From Neoechinorhynchus agilis (Eukaryota; Acanthocephala), in the NCBI GenBank assembly GCA_051530055.1, contig CM121341.1, positions 6,448,001-6,512,000 on the forward strand: a stretch of DNA of 64,000 nucleotides, written 5' to 3'. Below the pieces are notes generated by a model, which was not told where the DNA came from, did not search any database, and was given only the letters and a program-made list of their open reading frames with translations. Each line of letters begins with the position of its first letter. Positions within the stretch are counted from its first letter, which is position 1. Positions 31,611-42,477 of the stretch are shown here, piece by piece. The position numbers were made by a program, and so were the translations under genes.

Positions 31611-34600
31611 ATGGACGAAAGCAACCAAAAAAACACCAACAAACACCAAATCCACAATTTTAGAAGATTGACTATTCTAAGAAAACGAAAAATGCAACAG
31701 AGGAGTCAGGCGGAACAAAGCTTAACAACACAGGAACTACCTTGTGAGTCTCGTTGAATTCTGCCTACAGTTTTAAATCGGGGTTTTAGCGTTCGTCGCC
31801 ATTCGACTCGTTCATTTTATATCAGCAATCGTTTTAGTTTGTGCCATTACAGCCGGTATTATTCAAACTCATCGATACTGTAAGTTTCAATTGAAATTTT
31901 AAAATATTGATTCTAACACGCTCCTTTATAGGGATTCCTGTCGTTAAACAAATCATAAATCCAGCCCAAAAAGCAAACCAAAATGATTGTCCAGTTCCCG
32001 CGCCCAAGAATTCGATCCATAATGATGCAGCTAGTATGCGAGAATTGGATCACCGTATGTTTAAACAAATAAAAAAAGAGAATAGCGATTTCTCCGACAA
32101 ACGAGAGACTCGTCTAAAGGAGGAAGGTATTCTCTTATCAGCAGTTGATTCTGCGATGCAACCCGTTGAGGATCGGGATGAAGAACAACTAGAAACTCTC
32201 ACAGCATTTATAGGCGATTCAACGGTGAATGCAAATGAATTGAACGCCACCGGATTATTCGAAGAAGAGCTTGAGGAATCTTCTAAGATACACGCTGTAT
32301 TACCGAATACCATTATAGGTACAACCGATGAAACCGCAAAGGAAATTAAAACCTTTAAATCCGACGATACTTCACAGTATATGGAGTCAACAAAAATCGA
32401 AAATAAAGAAGCGCCTATAGTTGTTAAGTCACAAAAGGAATTGCCGAGCGATGAACAAGATTGTGAATCATGTGAAAAATTATTAGAAGTTCCGAACAAT
32501 CGAAATTCGTCGTCTGATTCTAATAAAGTTACAGAAACGTACATAAAATCTTCGTCCGAAATAGTAACGGACTCCACGATTATTAAAGAAGATGCTGTCG
32601 CTTTACCGATCACAGATGATCCTGGGTTATTAATAGTCGAAGATAACAGAGAAATAGAACCTTCTTCAAAAGATCCATCAAACATCGAAGAAATGCCGGC
32701 GAAGGATAACGGCGATTTGCGATCCGAGGATAAGGACTTGAGAGAATATGAACCGATAATCTCAGTAGAGAACGACAAGGATGCATCAGTAATCTCGAAA
32801 CGTCCACCTATTGAGTCAATAAAAGCAGAAAATCATACACCAACTGTATTGGAATCCACAGCTTCACGAAACATTCCAGTAGCCCAGATCGCCAACACCT
32901 CGGGAAATTCCATTTGACGATCTTGGAAGTACACATAGAAAAGGATGACGCCCAATCTTCACCAAGTGAACCACCTCAACCAGTTCCGAAGTCGGACAGT
33001 CGTGTAATGTCAGAATTCAGGGAATCTGATGAAGATATCCAAAAATTCATGGAGTCTTCAGACCGACAAAAGGAACTAAAAGATTTGCTGGAAGAGGACA
33101 TTGACTTGGATTCAATTGCATATTGGATTCATACAGAAATCGAAGAGGTTAGTTTACTTGCAAAACAATCTAATATCCCGCTTGTCTCAATCTTTAGCAG
33201 GTGCGTTTGAAAGAACTGGAAAATCAATTATCAGCCCTACTAAAGGATTATAATAGTCCAAAATACGTAAAAGCGTTAGCAGTCAATACGCTTTTGGAGG
33301 ATATCAAATCAGCTGAACAAGACGACGATGTGGATCTAGCGCGGTCCGCTCGGATGGGCTATTCACAACTGTTAGAAATCGGACATCGACTAGAATTTGA
33401 TCATAAGACACAGCAAACCATTTTCCGGAACTTGGTTGATATCTGTATAAGGCAGGGTAGGTGAAAATTAAAACGTTATACCGACCTTATTGGCGTTGAT
33501 TTAGCCTGGTACAAAGATGCGATCGATTATGCAGATAGGCTTTTAGAGATGAAACCGAACGATACTGAGATAATGTCGGAGCTTGGGACTTTGTTGACCT
33601 ATGAAGGAGAATCTGAAAGAGCCATTCGTATTTTTAAACAAATCATAGATGCAAACGCTGCCGACGATGAAGATAGAAATTTTGCTTATTTAAATCTTGG
33701 GATGCTTACATTACATACTTACCGGGACTTTAAAACTGCGGCAAATTATTTCTTAAAGGGTCTGAAGTTAAACACAGATCCAGCAGAGGCTCGTTTTTAT
33801 GCCTATGCGACCGAAGCGCTTATTCGTATCGGAAAATTAAATGAGGTGAGTTGATCCTGAACTCGTTATTCACTTACATGAAATCTTTAGGCTTTGGTAA
33901 TAAATAAGAAGGCGGCCGATCAAGGAATTTTAATTAGTCCGTATCAACTTTCGGCCAGTACCATTCCAAAGATGAGAAATAATCGATTTTGGACAATAGA
34001 AGAAACGGGTTATGATACGGTGTTTGATTCTCTGCTTAGGTGAAAACAGCTTTTCTATTGTGTAAATAATTGCAAGTCATATTTGTAAGTTGTAATCTAA
34101 TTCCTGGCGAGAAAAGGATTTTTCGTCTTGTACTGTGACCGACAAACTTCTTATTCTTAAATTATTCCCTTTTCCAGCAATTAGACCTGTATTGATGATG
34201 GCTGTCCCATATTGAATGCAATTTTTTCGAATCATGCTCCAATCATGTACCTTTCTAACTAATTTCATGTTGATTTCTCGTTAAATGAAAATAGTTTTTT
34301 CTCTCGAAAAATATAAAATTCACAAACATTTTGGCTAACGAATTTCGTAGTTTCGTCTCGTTGCGAGAATTAAACGCCCCTAAAGATTTCAATGTGCTAG
34401 AGTCTACACTGAAGTCAATACTAATGAAACCGGACGTCTTAATATCATCTATTGAACCGTACTTTTCACCTGATGATTCGTACAATATGGAAAGAGGTAA
34501 TGCCGAAATCATTCCATTAATCGTTGAAGGCGACATGTCCGACGTTTGTAAGGACATCACAAATACCACATCAATGCTGGAAAAACTCTGTTCAAATCTT

Positions 34601-34930
34601 GGTTCATTTTCGCCTCTCAGAAACTGTAGGGTGTGCGATGCAATGATGCTAAAAATGTCCGAGAATTCTAAATATTGGCCAAGGTCAGGAGTGTCCAATT
34701 TTCGCTTACGTGCTTTACGACCCATAATTGGCTCAATGGAAATTGAAATGATCGAAGACGTGAACGTAAATTCGAGTCAAACGGTTGTGGATAATCAATG
34801 GCAATTGTTTGACGACTCTTTTTTACACAGCTTAATAAATGGAAATAACGGCAGTATTTACGCTTTGGTTGCCGATATGTGGCATCCAGATCTTTCAAAA
34901 GAAGACATGTCAAGCATTTCGCGAATGTGA
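31611..34930 (+). CDS. ASPH: Aspartyl/asparaginyl beta-hydroxylase-like protein
   Basis: Type II ER membrane protein. The first exon (31611-31743) encodes a basic cytosolic tail; the next (31790-31879) encodes the helix VHFISAIVLVCAITAGII; a long acidic lumenal region follows, then TPR-like repeats (LGTLLTYEGESERAIRIFKQ) and the oxygenase domain. GT-AG introns: 31744-31789, 31880-31931, 32815-32861 (47 nt, restores frame), short ones near 33150, 33460 and 33850, and 34040-34350. The C-terminal domain keeps FDDSFLHSL (second iron-ligand His) and DMWHPDLS, but the segment RLRMHLGL of active enzymes reads RLRALRPI here, so the first iron-ligand His is lost. It may be catalytically inactive. An alternative last exon to 35048 is possible through GT-AG at 34927-34975. 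Confidence 0.8.
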
Positions 34931-34986
34931 AATTAAAACTGAGCGTAATGTAAAAAATATAATTTTTATTTTCAGTTTCCTAGAAT

Positions 34987-35579
34987 CAAACATACCTTTA
35001 ATCTCGAAGGTTGAATTGCTGCCAACTAATTTTTATTCCGGGCATTAATAAGACGCCACTGTTGCAACCAATCATCGTGTACTTTTATGTATAATTGGAA
35101 GATAAAGCAATTGCATTCATCAGGTGAATTTATCTCTTCGCCAATGAAAATTTGGATTTGTGCCTTCGTCAATTGATACTTTTTCACCGCACGTCTAATT
35201 TATTTACATCTCGAGAGATTAGTTGAACTTGTACAGTGATTTTAATCCTAAATTTTACGAACGACATGAGAAGATGATAAAGTCGCAAGATTTCACTGAC
35301 GCAAAATATACTGGAATCCTTTAAAGACTAAAATGTGCAAATTGTTTTAAAACAAGCGATAACGTTTTTTTTTCGTACATACCGCAAAAAACTCAATTGT
35401 TCTAAGAAAGGGAAATCATGATTTGAAGGCGTTTCATCCTTGAAATCCACCTTAAGCTAACGATTTCAGAGAACATAGGGCATTCTTGCAGTTGTGTTCG
35501 AATAATATTTAAATCTATATTTATAATATTGGTGAACATACTCCTGGCCACTACCTATTTGATTTTGATTTATAGGGGA
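34987..35579. other. Intergenic region
   Basis: No supported feature apart from the possible ASPH alternative exon up to 35048. Confidence 0.35.
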
Positions 35580-36107
35580 AATATTTCGAAGGAGGTAACC
35601 ACGCCTCATCAGTCATCTAAAAATATGTTTCTACCACTCAGGTTTTAAGCTCGAGTGCGCGGGATCGCCAAATCCGAAGTTCGTGGCCAATTATCCGCTA
35701 CTACGTTTTTTTCCATGATTTTAGCATTGATTTTTAACGCGTCGATGGCAGTTTCAAGCTAAAATTAGCTTTATTTCCTTCCATTGTGTTAGACACAGCG
35801 ATGTGTAAGGCCTAGAAAAACGGCTTTGCTCTATTTCTATAAAGTTGGTGCCACTAAAATCCGCTCTATGCTTACATGTCTCTTGATGATTAGAGATTAC
35901 CGACGATTGCTCAAATCGAATGCAAGCTTGCTTGTGTTGAATGATCCTCTTCTCAATGCCTTGCATCGTTTGTCCGATATAGACTTTCTCACACTGTTCA
36001 CAGTGCATTCGGTAGATCCCATGAGTCGGCTCAATTCTACCCTTACTCTTGAATGTGCTTCTGAGAGCGATTCCTTTAGTATTGTATAGACGAATTCCAA
36101 CCTTCAC
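35580..36107 (-). mobile_element. Penelope-like element fragment (GIY-YIG endonuclease)
   Basis: The frame 36107-35754 encodes a GIY-YIG endonuclease end: GIYRMHCEQCEKVYIGQT, then RIIQHKQA and a later SNH...CKHRADF segment, the layout of the Penelope C-terminal domain. The reverse transcriptase part is absent. Downstream on the same strand, at 35580-35616, CTGATGAG...CGAAATATTTC resembles the core of the hammerhead ribozymes known from Penelope-like elements. Confidence 0.65.
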
Positions 36108-36549
36108 TCTTTCGAAGCATAGACCGGGAGTATTTTCACCAAAATTATAATTTGACTAACCCGAAGGATTTTCCATCAATGATTTAAATTTATTTGAAAG
36201 TATGTTTGGTATATAAACGACCACAGACATTTAAAAGGGAGTTTAAATTACCGATACGAAGAGGGTGCTTCTGATGCAACCGGCGCATCCGCCTTTGGCC
36301 CGAATCTGCCAGGGCATAAGCGATAAAATCGATTTTTGAAATCAAAAATTATCATATTCAGTTAGCATACAATCAACCAAGAAAATTAGGAGCTTTTATA
36401 GCAGATGAGTCACAGACTTTTTCGTGGGGTTGAATTAATAGCAAAATCAATGAACCTTAGATAGTATTAATTTTGAGATATCCGAACAAACCAATTTACA
36501 GTAATATTGAATCATTTTTTCGGCTAAATCTGAGATAAGCTTGACGCGG
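36108..36549. other. Spacer
   Basis: No gene seen. Contains the 3' end of NAA80 at its upper edge. Confidence 0.35.
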
Positions 36550-37380
36550 TTACGATAACGATTTACACATCCACGTTCCATCGTCCGGTAAATGAGTGTT
36601 AATCCTCCCAAAACGGAACACGGTTTCCTTAGGTTCACCAAGATAGAATGCAATTGGTTCACATGGGCGATAACCACAACGTTCGTAGAAGCCTCGTGCG
36701 TTCCTACTTTTAAGAATGATAGATGTGAAGCCTTCTTTACGAAGTTCATTTTCAATCATGTTTAGCATAAGACGCCCTCGTCCTTTGCCACGTTCGGTTC
36801 GATCAATAACAACGGATTCCATGAACACCTCACGTGTTTTATGGATAATGGGACAGTCTAACCTATTAAGGAGTCAATGTACAGTTAATGTAGCCACAAA
36901 AGATTGGAATTTGGGGTGAAATGTTTATTTCAGGCTCATTTTTGTCCATTATGACACTAATAACAGCAATTGTGGCTGAACGATTGAGATAATCTATTAT
37001 GAATTGTGATGGAAATACACCCGGTAAAAGGTATTTTATTGCTAAAAGATAAAACGTTTTAGTGGATCTTCTCTATATAAATAACCTATTTAGGAGATTG
37101 TTAAACAAGCGAAACAAAATTCAAGATTGCCGGATCAACACACCCACTGCTGTACTTGACCTCAATTCCTAATAAGGTTAATCTGAGAGTATCCAACCAA
37201 ACGATGGTTAGTCGACTTCAATAGTATATACGAGACTGGCCATTTACTTTTACATATTTCTTTTAATCTTCTTTCTCTATAACCACTGCTTTTTGTGGGC
37301 CATTCACTGTTGAGTAAATCGAAAACCTGTTGAATGAGATGCTGTGCTTCTTTGAGTCGCATTAGCGTAAAGTCAGTCAT
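36550..37380 (-). CDS. NAA80: Actin N-terminal acetyltransferase NAA80 (GNAT family)
   Basis: Acetylates the processed N-terminus of actin. Exon 1 (37380 to ~37175) has the family start HLIQQVFDLLNSEWP and strand LVGYSQINL. Exon 2 (~36862-36550) has ESVVIDRTERGKGRGRLML, containing the acetyl-CoA loop RxxGxG, then ARGFYERCGYRPCEP. Joining CT|G gives 172 residues in frame. The ~312-nt interruption lacks a GT donor, ends in AATAG and is bounded by imperfect inverted repeats (ACCTTATTAGGA / ACCTATTAAGGA, each followed by ...GTCAA.GTACAG). The Pro-rich C-terminal tail of the human protein is missing. Confidence 0.8.
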
Positions 37381-38581
37381 GAATCGGGCAAGTGAATCTG
37401 AAAACCGGACGCTACATAAATGACAGGAAATTTTTTTCCAGTAAAGTCTATCTAGGAATAGCCACTTAAATATGGGCCGTACCAGTCGTCTAGTGTATAA
37501 TAAACAATATTGAATTTTAGTTTAATCCTAAAGTACCACTACGATGAACAAGAGACAGAAATCGATGTACTTGACGGTTGAGTGACGAGTGTTTTACTCA
37601 TCAAGAGAAAATCCTTTGGTGAGACAATTTGCGATCTCAATGGCTGATGAGCTTCCCTCGTGAAATATCTCAATAAAACGAATTTGAAAAACAAATCGGA
37701 ATGACATTGTCGAGTGAGACAATGGACGAGATCTTTTCAAATGACAATTAGTTAAAAGGAAAATAAGTAAAAAACGAAGCGTATTCGATAATTGGCGTAG
37801 ATGGCAGTAAGGAACATGATCTTATAGGACAAAATTAGTGCGCGAAATAAGGAAATAAACTTCTTCATAAAATATAATTGTGATCTATACGCTTCATTCA
37901 ATAATGTATGGATCATGGGTACGTTCGCAAACTTTTATTCAGTTAATTTGGCTTCCGGGAATAGTGACAAATTTTTCGACCGGGAGGCTGGCAAGACTAA
38001 CAAAAAAATCACAGTTCTGGGCTACACATTCACCTCTCACCAATCCCAGATCTAACGAAAATTAAGCGTCTCTAAAAACTGGTTGTGCCGAGCAAAAAAT
38101 ATATCGTCACTAAAGTTCCAAAGCTCCTTACTTAATTCTCCTGAAAAATTACCTTTCCCTCGGGTGCAATTTCAGGATCAATGTGAGAAAGCCGAAACGA
38201 AATCACGAGCCTGTACGAATAAATTGTAGCTATCAATTAATTTCGAGAGCCAACGTTAAAAAATAGCTTCAATTGTAACAAGAGTAAAAAAACTAAAATA
38301 CCATTCAACATCTAACGGGGATTTGTTCGACGAATTTTGAAAAAGTGCTTACGGTGAAAGATAAACCTTGGACTTTTAAAAATAAACCATTGTGAGTTTA
38401 AATTCGTTATGTGGCATACACAACAGCACCTTAAACGATTTCCTCTACGTCGCACTGAGGTTTCATTTAATTTAACGTTCATATGAATGAATCCCTTCTA
38501 GCTATTTGGAAACAACACTTAAAAGTAATAGCTTTATTCTCCTTTAAACCATGGGTTTTTTCTTAAATTCGGAGCACTCGG
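37381..38581. other. Intergenic region
   Basis: AT-rich; a 61-codon frame at 37880-38065 has no homology. Nothing else supported. Confidence 0.35.
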
Positions 38582-40430
38582 TCAAACACCTTGCTTCGTG
38601 AACAAAGAGAGCAATTCGTGTTTCCTAAACAAAAATACAAAATAATAAGTACTGCTTTAGCATTCTCAAATCATTCAGATCAATACATTACCTTCTCCTC
38701 CGTAGCTGATTAAGAAACCGATTCATAGTAAGGGGAAACGAGTCATGTTCCCAAACAACAAATACGATCCCCTGTAAAAACCATCCCGCCTCAGAGCACA
38801 ACAAACTTTAACATAAACGATTACCTGTAGCTGTGCAGCTCGTACAAATCCCCAATTGGACGTCATAGTGACCACTCGAAGTTTGTCTCCGGTTCCGAAT
38901 ATAACTTTGGAACTAAAAAGCGTAGCTTGACTAAAATCTACATTTGATAAAGATCCTACCGATCACTGATTCGATTGCTATTAACTAAGGCCAATGCACG
39001 GTCACTGGGATCATTCTCCACGACTTCAATCTTCTTTAATAGATCATCAAAGCGTCTTTTCTCTTTCGGACCTCCGACAGATTCGACAATGCTTTCCATT
39101 AGTTCAATTGCAGCCTTGCATGCAATCATCTTTTTGTCTTTTAAAGCACATAAGTTTAAAGTATTGCTAAAGTGTGAGAACCTACGTCCTATAAAACCTT
39201 GCAGAATCGGCAATAATCGTCTTGCTCTTTCTTGTGAAGCCGGTATTTCGTGGTACTCGCTATCGAACACAGGAATATCCACTCCATTTGTAAGTTCAGA
39301 GATAAAACATGTCATGGTAGTGACATCCAGATTAACCCGCGTATCGTCAATATCCATCGATTGGAGAGTAGTCAATAAATTTATCGGTTTGGGTCTTTCT
39401 CCATCAGAACATTCTTCGTCCTCTTCGTCTAATGAATAGCCGGGTTTTTCAGTATCTTCGTTCCGAGGGAAAGTAAGTCGAGTTCGGCTGAGCCTTTCGT
39501 ACTTTTAAAAACGTACTTTTTAAGGTTTTAAATCAAACTTTTGTACTCGATTAAAAGTAGAACGGATTGAAAAATCGAGTTCGCTTTCAGCTGAAATCAA
39601 AATTCAGTATCTATGTGACCGTGGAAAAAAAGGCCACGCATAAATACTGTATAAAAGTACGTCAAAAAATAAAATCAAAATGTTTTTCAAAGTCGCATTG
39701 AATTCCGAAAGTGGAATTAAAAAATCGATCTCCGGGCAAAAAATCCAGCTATTCGTCCATAAGTTGGCGCATAGCCCTCGAGTCTTTTCGTCCACATCAA
39801 CAATGGTACCTTCAACTACAGCGCCAAGATGTTCTAGTGCGTTCGCAACGGAAGCAGTAACTCCTTTAGAGAAATGGGCGACGATTTTGAACCTTTGGCG
39901 TTGAAATGAAAGCACGTGGAGATTTGCGGCTTCAAAGTACTCCTCAATAATGGTGACAACTGACTTTTGAGGCTGCTTGCATGCACCAGCCCAAATCAAA
40001 TGAACTGATTGAGCATTTCGACTAATGATCTTAATCCACGAATCATTTGTTACAATATCAACGACGATTTTGTCTTCCTTGAGTTTAAATGGTTTTAAAA
40101 CGGATTCGGTATTTGGAATTGAGAACGCTCGTTCAGCGATTGCACAGAGATTTGTACAGTTTGAGCTGTATACCCGACTCAAAGGAACGTTTTCCTTATC
40201 CAGAAGCTAAGTGAGAATCGTAAAAACCGGATTGAACATTAATATGTCAGAAAACCCACAGATTCAAGGAACCTCTGTTCGGTTAGCAATCGTCTTTCCA
40301 AACGCTGAATTCCGTTGATTTTAGTGTGAGATTCATGAAAACACAGATCAAGACACGATTTCAACTGAGAAATCATTTGATGGCACAGGATTTTGGCCTC
40401 TGCGGTAACATCATCAAAGCTTTCATCCAT
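38582..40430 (-). CDS. C7orf25/UPF0415 (DUF1308) homologue
   Basis: Seven exons: 40430-40260, 40206-39792, 39500-39186, 39137-38960, 38912-38825, 38771-38692 and 38624-38582. They sum to 429 residues (human 421). Landmarks: VVDIVTNDSWIKIISRNA, SVVTIIEEYFEAANLHVL, RVNLDVTTMTCFISEL, VESVGGPKEKRRFDDLL and VIFGTGDKLRVVTMTSN. The DUF1308 C-terminus is PIN-like. Five introns of 47-63 nt are GT-AG. The 291-nt interruption 39501-39791 is not; it is bounded by direct repeats ACGAAA and its removal keeps frame into an acidic linker. Biochemical role unknown. Confidence 0.88.
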
Positions 40431-41284
40431 TCTAAAAAGTGGAGAAAACTATTGTGTTCATGAAAGAGTACGACGAGTGGATTCTTTCCTCATGTTCTTT
40501 CATTACTATCTTATGTTTAATCAATCATTCCAATCGTTTCTTTATCGAAGGAGAACCCCAAATTCGCAGGGAAATATCCGCCTTCACCTTTTTTGTATAC
40601 AAGCAAAAGGCATAGCTTGGGAAATGAAATTATCGCTTTGTTTTCCTGAATCGAGTGCGCTACAGCTCAGGCACTTTTCATTCTTAGATATTTGGGCTTT
40701 TAAGATGGTTCAAGTCGACGAATTGTCACCTCTGAGCATTCTTCTTTTCGTACGGCCGGGCGGTGAATAACCATCGTCGAATTTCATTAGCCGACATGGC
40801 TTTGTTTGGTAGTCTCCCATTGGGAGGGGGGGAAGCAGGGTTGGATTTCTAAAAGGCCACTAATCATTCATCGGGAAAAAAACGCTCAATCGATATTGCC
40901 ATGTTTGATTCGATTGAACCCCCGTTGCCTCATAATTGCCAATCAGTAATGGTATATAATATTGAAAATGTTGATATGTGAGAAGGTAACAGTGAAATGT
41001 TATTGGAATTATTGTGTTTAGAGGTCTTCACCCGCGGTAAATGATTATTTCGACTCTCGTCGGGTTCCCACTTGTATTTTAGGACTGATGATGAACCCGA
41101 CGAGGTTCGCAGAACTTCCTTTTATTCGAAATAATCATTTACCGCGGGTGAAGACTTCTAAACAAAAGTTCCGTGTATAATATTATTTGTTAGCTGTAAA
41201 ACCATGTGATAACAAAATCTAGAGATCATGTCTACACTAATAACTCCTTAAAAACTTTATTGCTAGATTTTTTTGAGGCTTAAG
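40431..41284. other. Divergent spacer between C7orf25 homologue and HMCES
   Basis: Contains the inverted repeat at 41019-41166. Otherwise no supported feature. Confidence 0.4.
41019..41166. repeat. Foldback element with ~40-bp arms
   Basis: The left arm GTTTAGAGGTCTTCACCCGC and onward (GGTAAATGATTATTTCGA) is matched by the reverse complement of the right arm with one mismatch in about 38 bp; an inner pair CTCGTCGGGTTC / GAACCCGACGAG extends the stem after an asymmetric gap. No coding capacity; MITE-like. Confidence 0.8.
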
Positions 41285-42367
41285 ATGTGTGGACGAACCT
41301 CTTGGTAAGCAATAATCAATTTTTGTCGTTTAATGAAAATGTGATTTGTCGATAGTTCTCGACACCCAAACCAACTCAGAGCTCTGTGCACCTATCGCAA
41401 CGGTCGTAGTGCCAACAAACAACCAGAAGTAATCCAAGGTTCCTATGCACTTAAGTACAATCATTCGCCTGGAATGGTAGCTCCGGCAATCATTTCATCG
41501 GCTCATCTTTACGACGACGTTAGTTCGAATGACCGTACAATTGTTCCAATGCAGTTTGGACTCATAAGGAACATTATTGGTGGCTCAGGGCGAATCATCA
41601 ATTGCCGAGCCGAGACCATTCACGAAAAACCAATGTTTTCAAGCCTGCTTCGAAAAGGACAACGGTGTATTGTGCTGGTAGATGGGTTCTATGAGTGGAA
41701 GAAAATTGGCAACAAACAAAAACAACCTTATTTTTTCTACTCCCAAAAACAACTCAAATCCAAGAAAACCGGAGGACCCATGAATACGGTCACAATGCTG
41801 GCTGCGCTTTTTGACAGAAGACCGCCAACTGAAGATGGCCAAGAGGAATCGTATTGCTTTTCAATTGTCACTACTAGACCAAGCTTCGACATGAAACCAA
41901 TTCACGACCGAATGCCAGTTGTTTTGGAGGACGAGTATGACATTGAAACGTGGTTAGACTTTAAAAACTATTCAACTGCAAAAGCTCTAAAAGTGCTTGG
42001 CCCTTGTGAAGATTTGGAGTATTATCCTGTTTCCACAAAGGTCGGAAACGTCGCAAACAATGCTCCTGAGCTCATACAGCCCGCTCAAGAATATGGACTG
42101 GGTGCTTTTGTTAAGAAAGAGCCAAGAACGCAATCGACTGTAAGAGGCCGGTCTAATTCAAGATCAACGAGAAAAACTCGATCTCGCACTCGATCGCCTT
42201 CTACATTTTCTAGAAAAAGTCGATCACCTAAAAGATCTCAGAGAAGAAGTCAGTCATCAAGGAGGACTCGGTCGCGTTCTCGATCATCCCGCAATACTCC
42301 ATTTAAGTCAAACGTAAAGAAGCGATCTCCAATTAGAAGTTTTAGAAAATCACCAAGGAGAAAATAA
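41285..42367 (+). CDS. HMCES: HMCES (SRAP-domain abasic-site shield) with RS-rich tail
   Basis: Forms a thiazolidine crosslink with abasic sites in single-stranded DNA at forks. Exon 1 (41285-41304) encodes MCGRTS and a split Cys; exon 2 is 41356-42367; 51-nt GT-AG intron; 343 residues. Catalytic Cys2 is present, as are the Asn of IINCRAET, the Glu of DGFYEW and the active-site His in HDRMP. The last ~75 residues are an Arg/Ser domain (SRSTRKTRSRTRSPS and similar) instead of the PIP-box tail of vertebrate HMCES. The ATG directly follows CTTAAG. The lipase start lies 110 bp downstream on the same strand. Confidence 0.9.
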
Positions 42368-42477
42368 TGCGTAGATCGCTAATGTGGAGCAGAGATGCGT
42401 TCTCCATAGAATTCTGCAGCAGGGAGAAAATATATACGTATATCTTTTTCTATGTGCATTATCTTCGTCAAAAAGTC

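Noticed and set aside
32050-32778. 242-codon Ser-rich antisense frame
   Set aside because: Shadow of the acidic lumenal region of ASPH.
37880-38065. 61-codon frame
   Set aside because: No homologue, no neighbouring exon signals.
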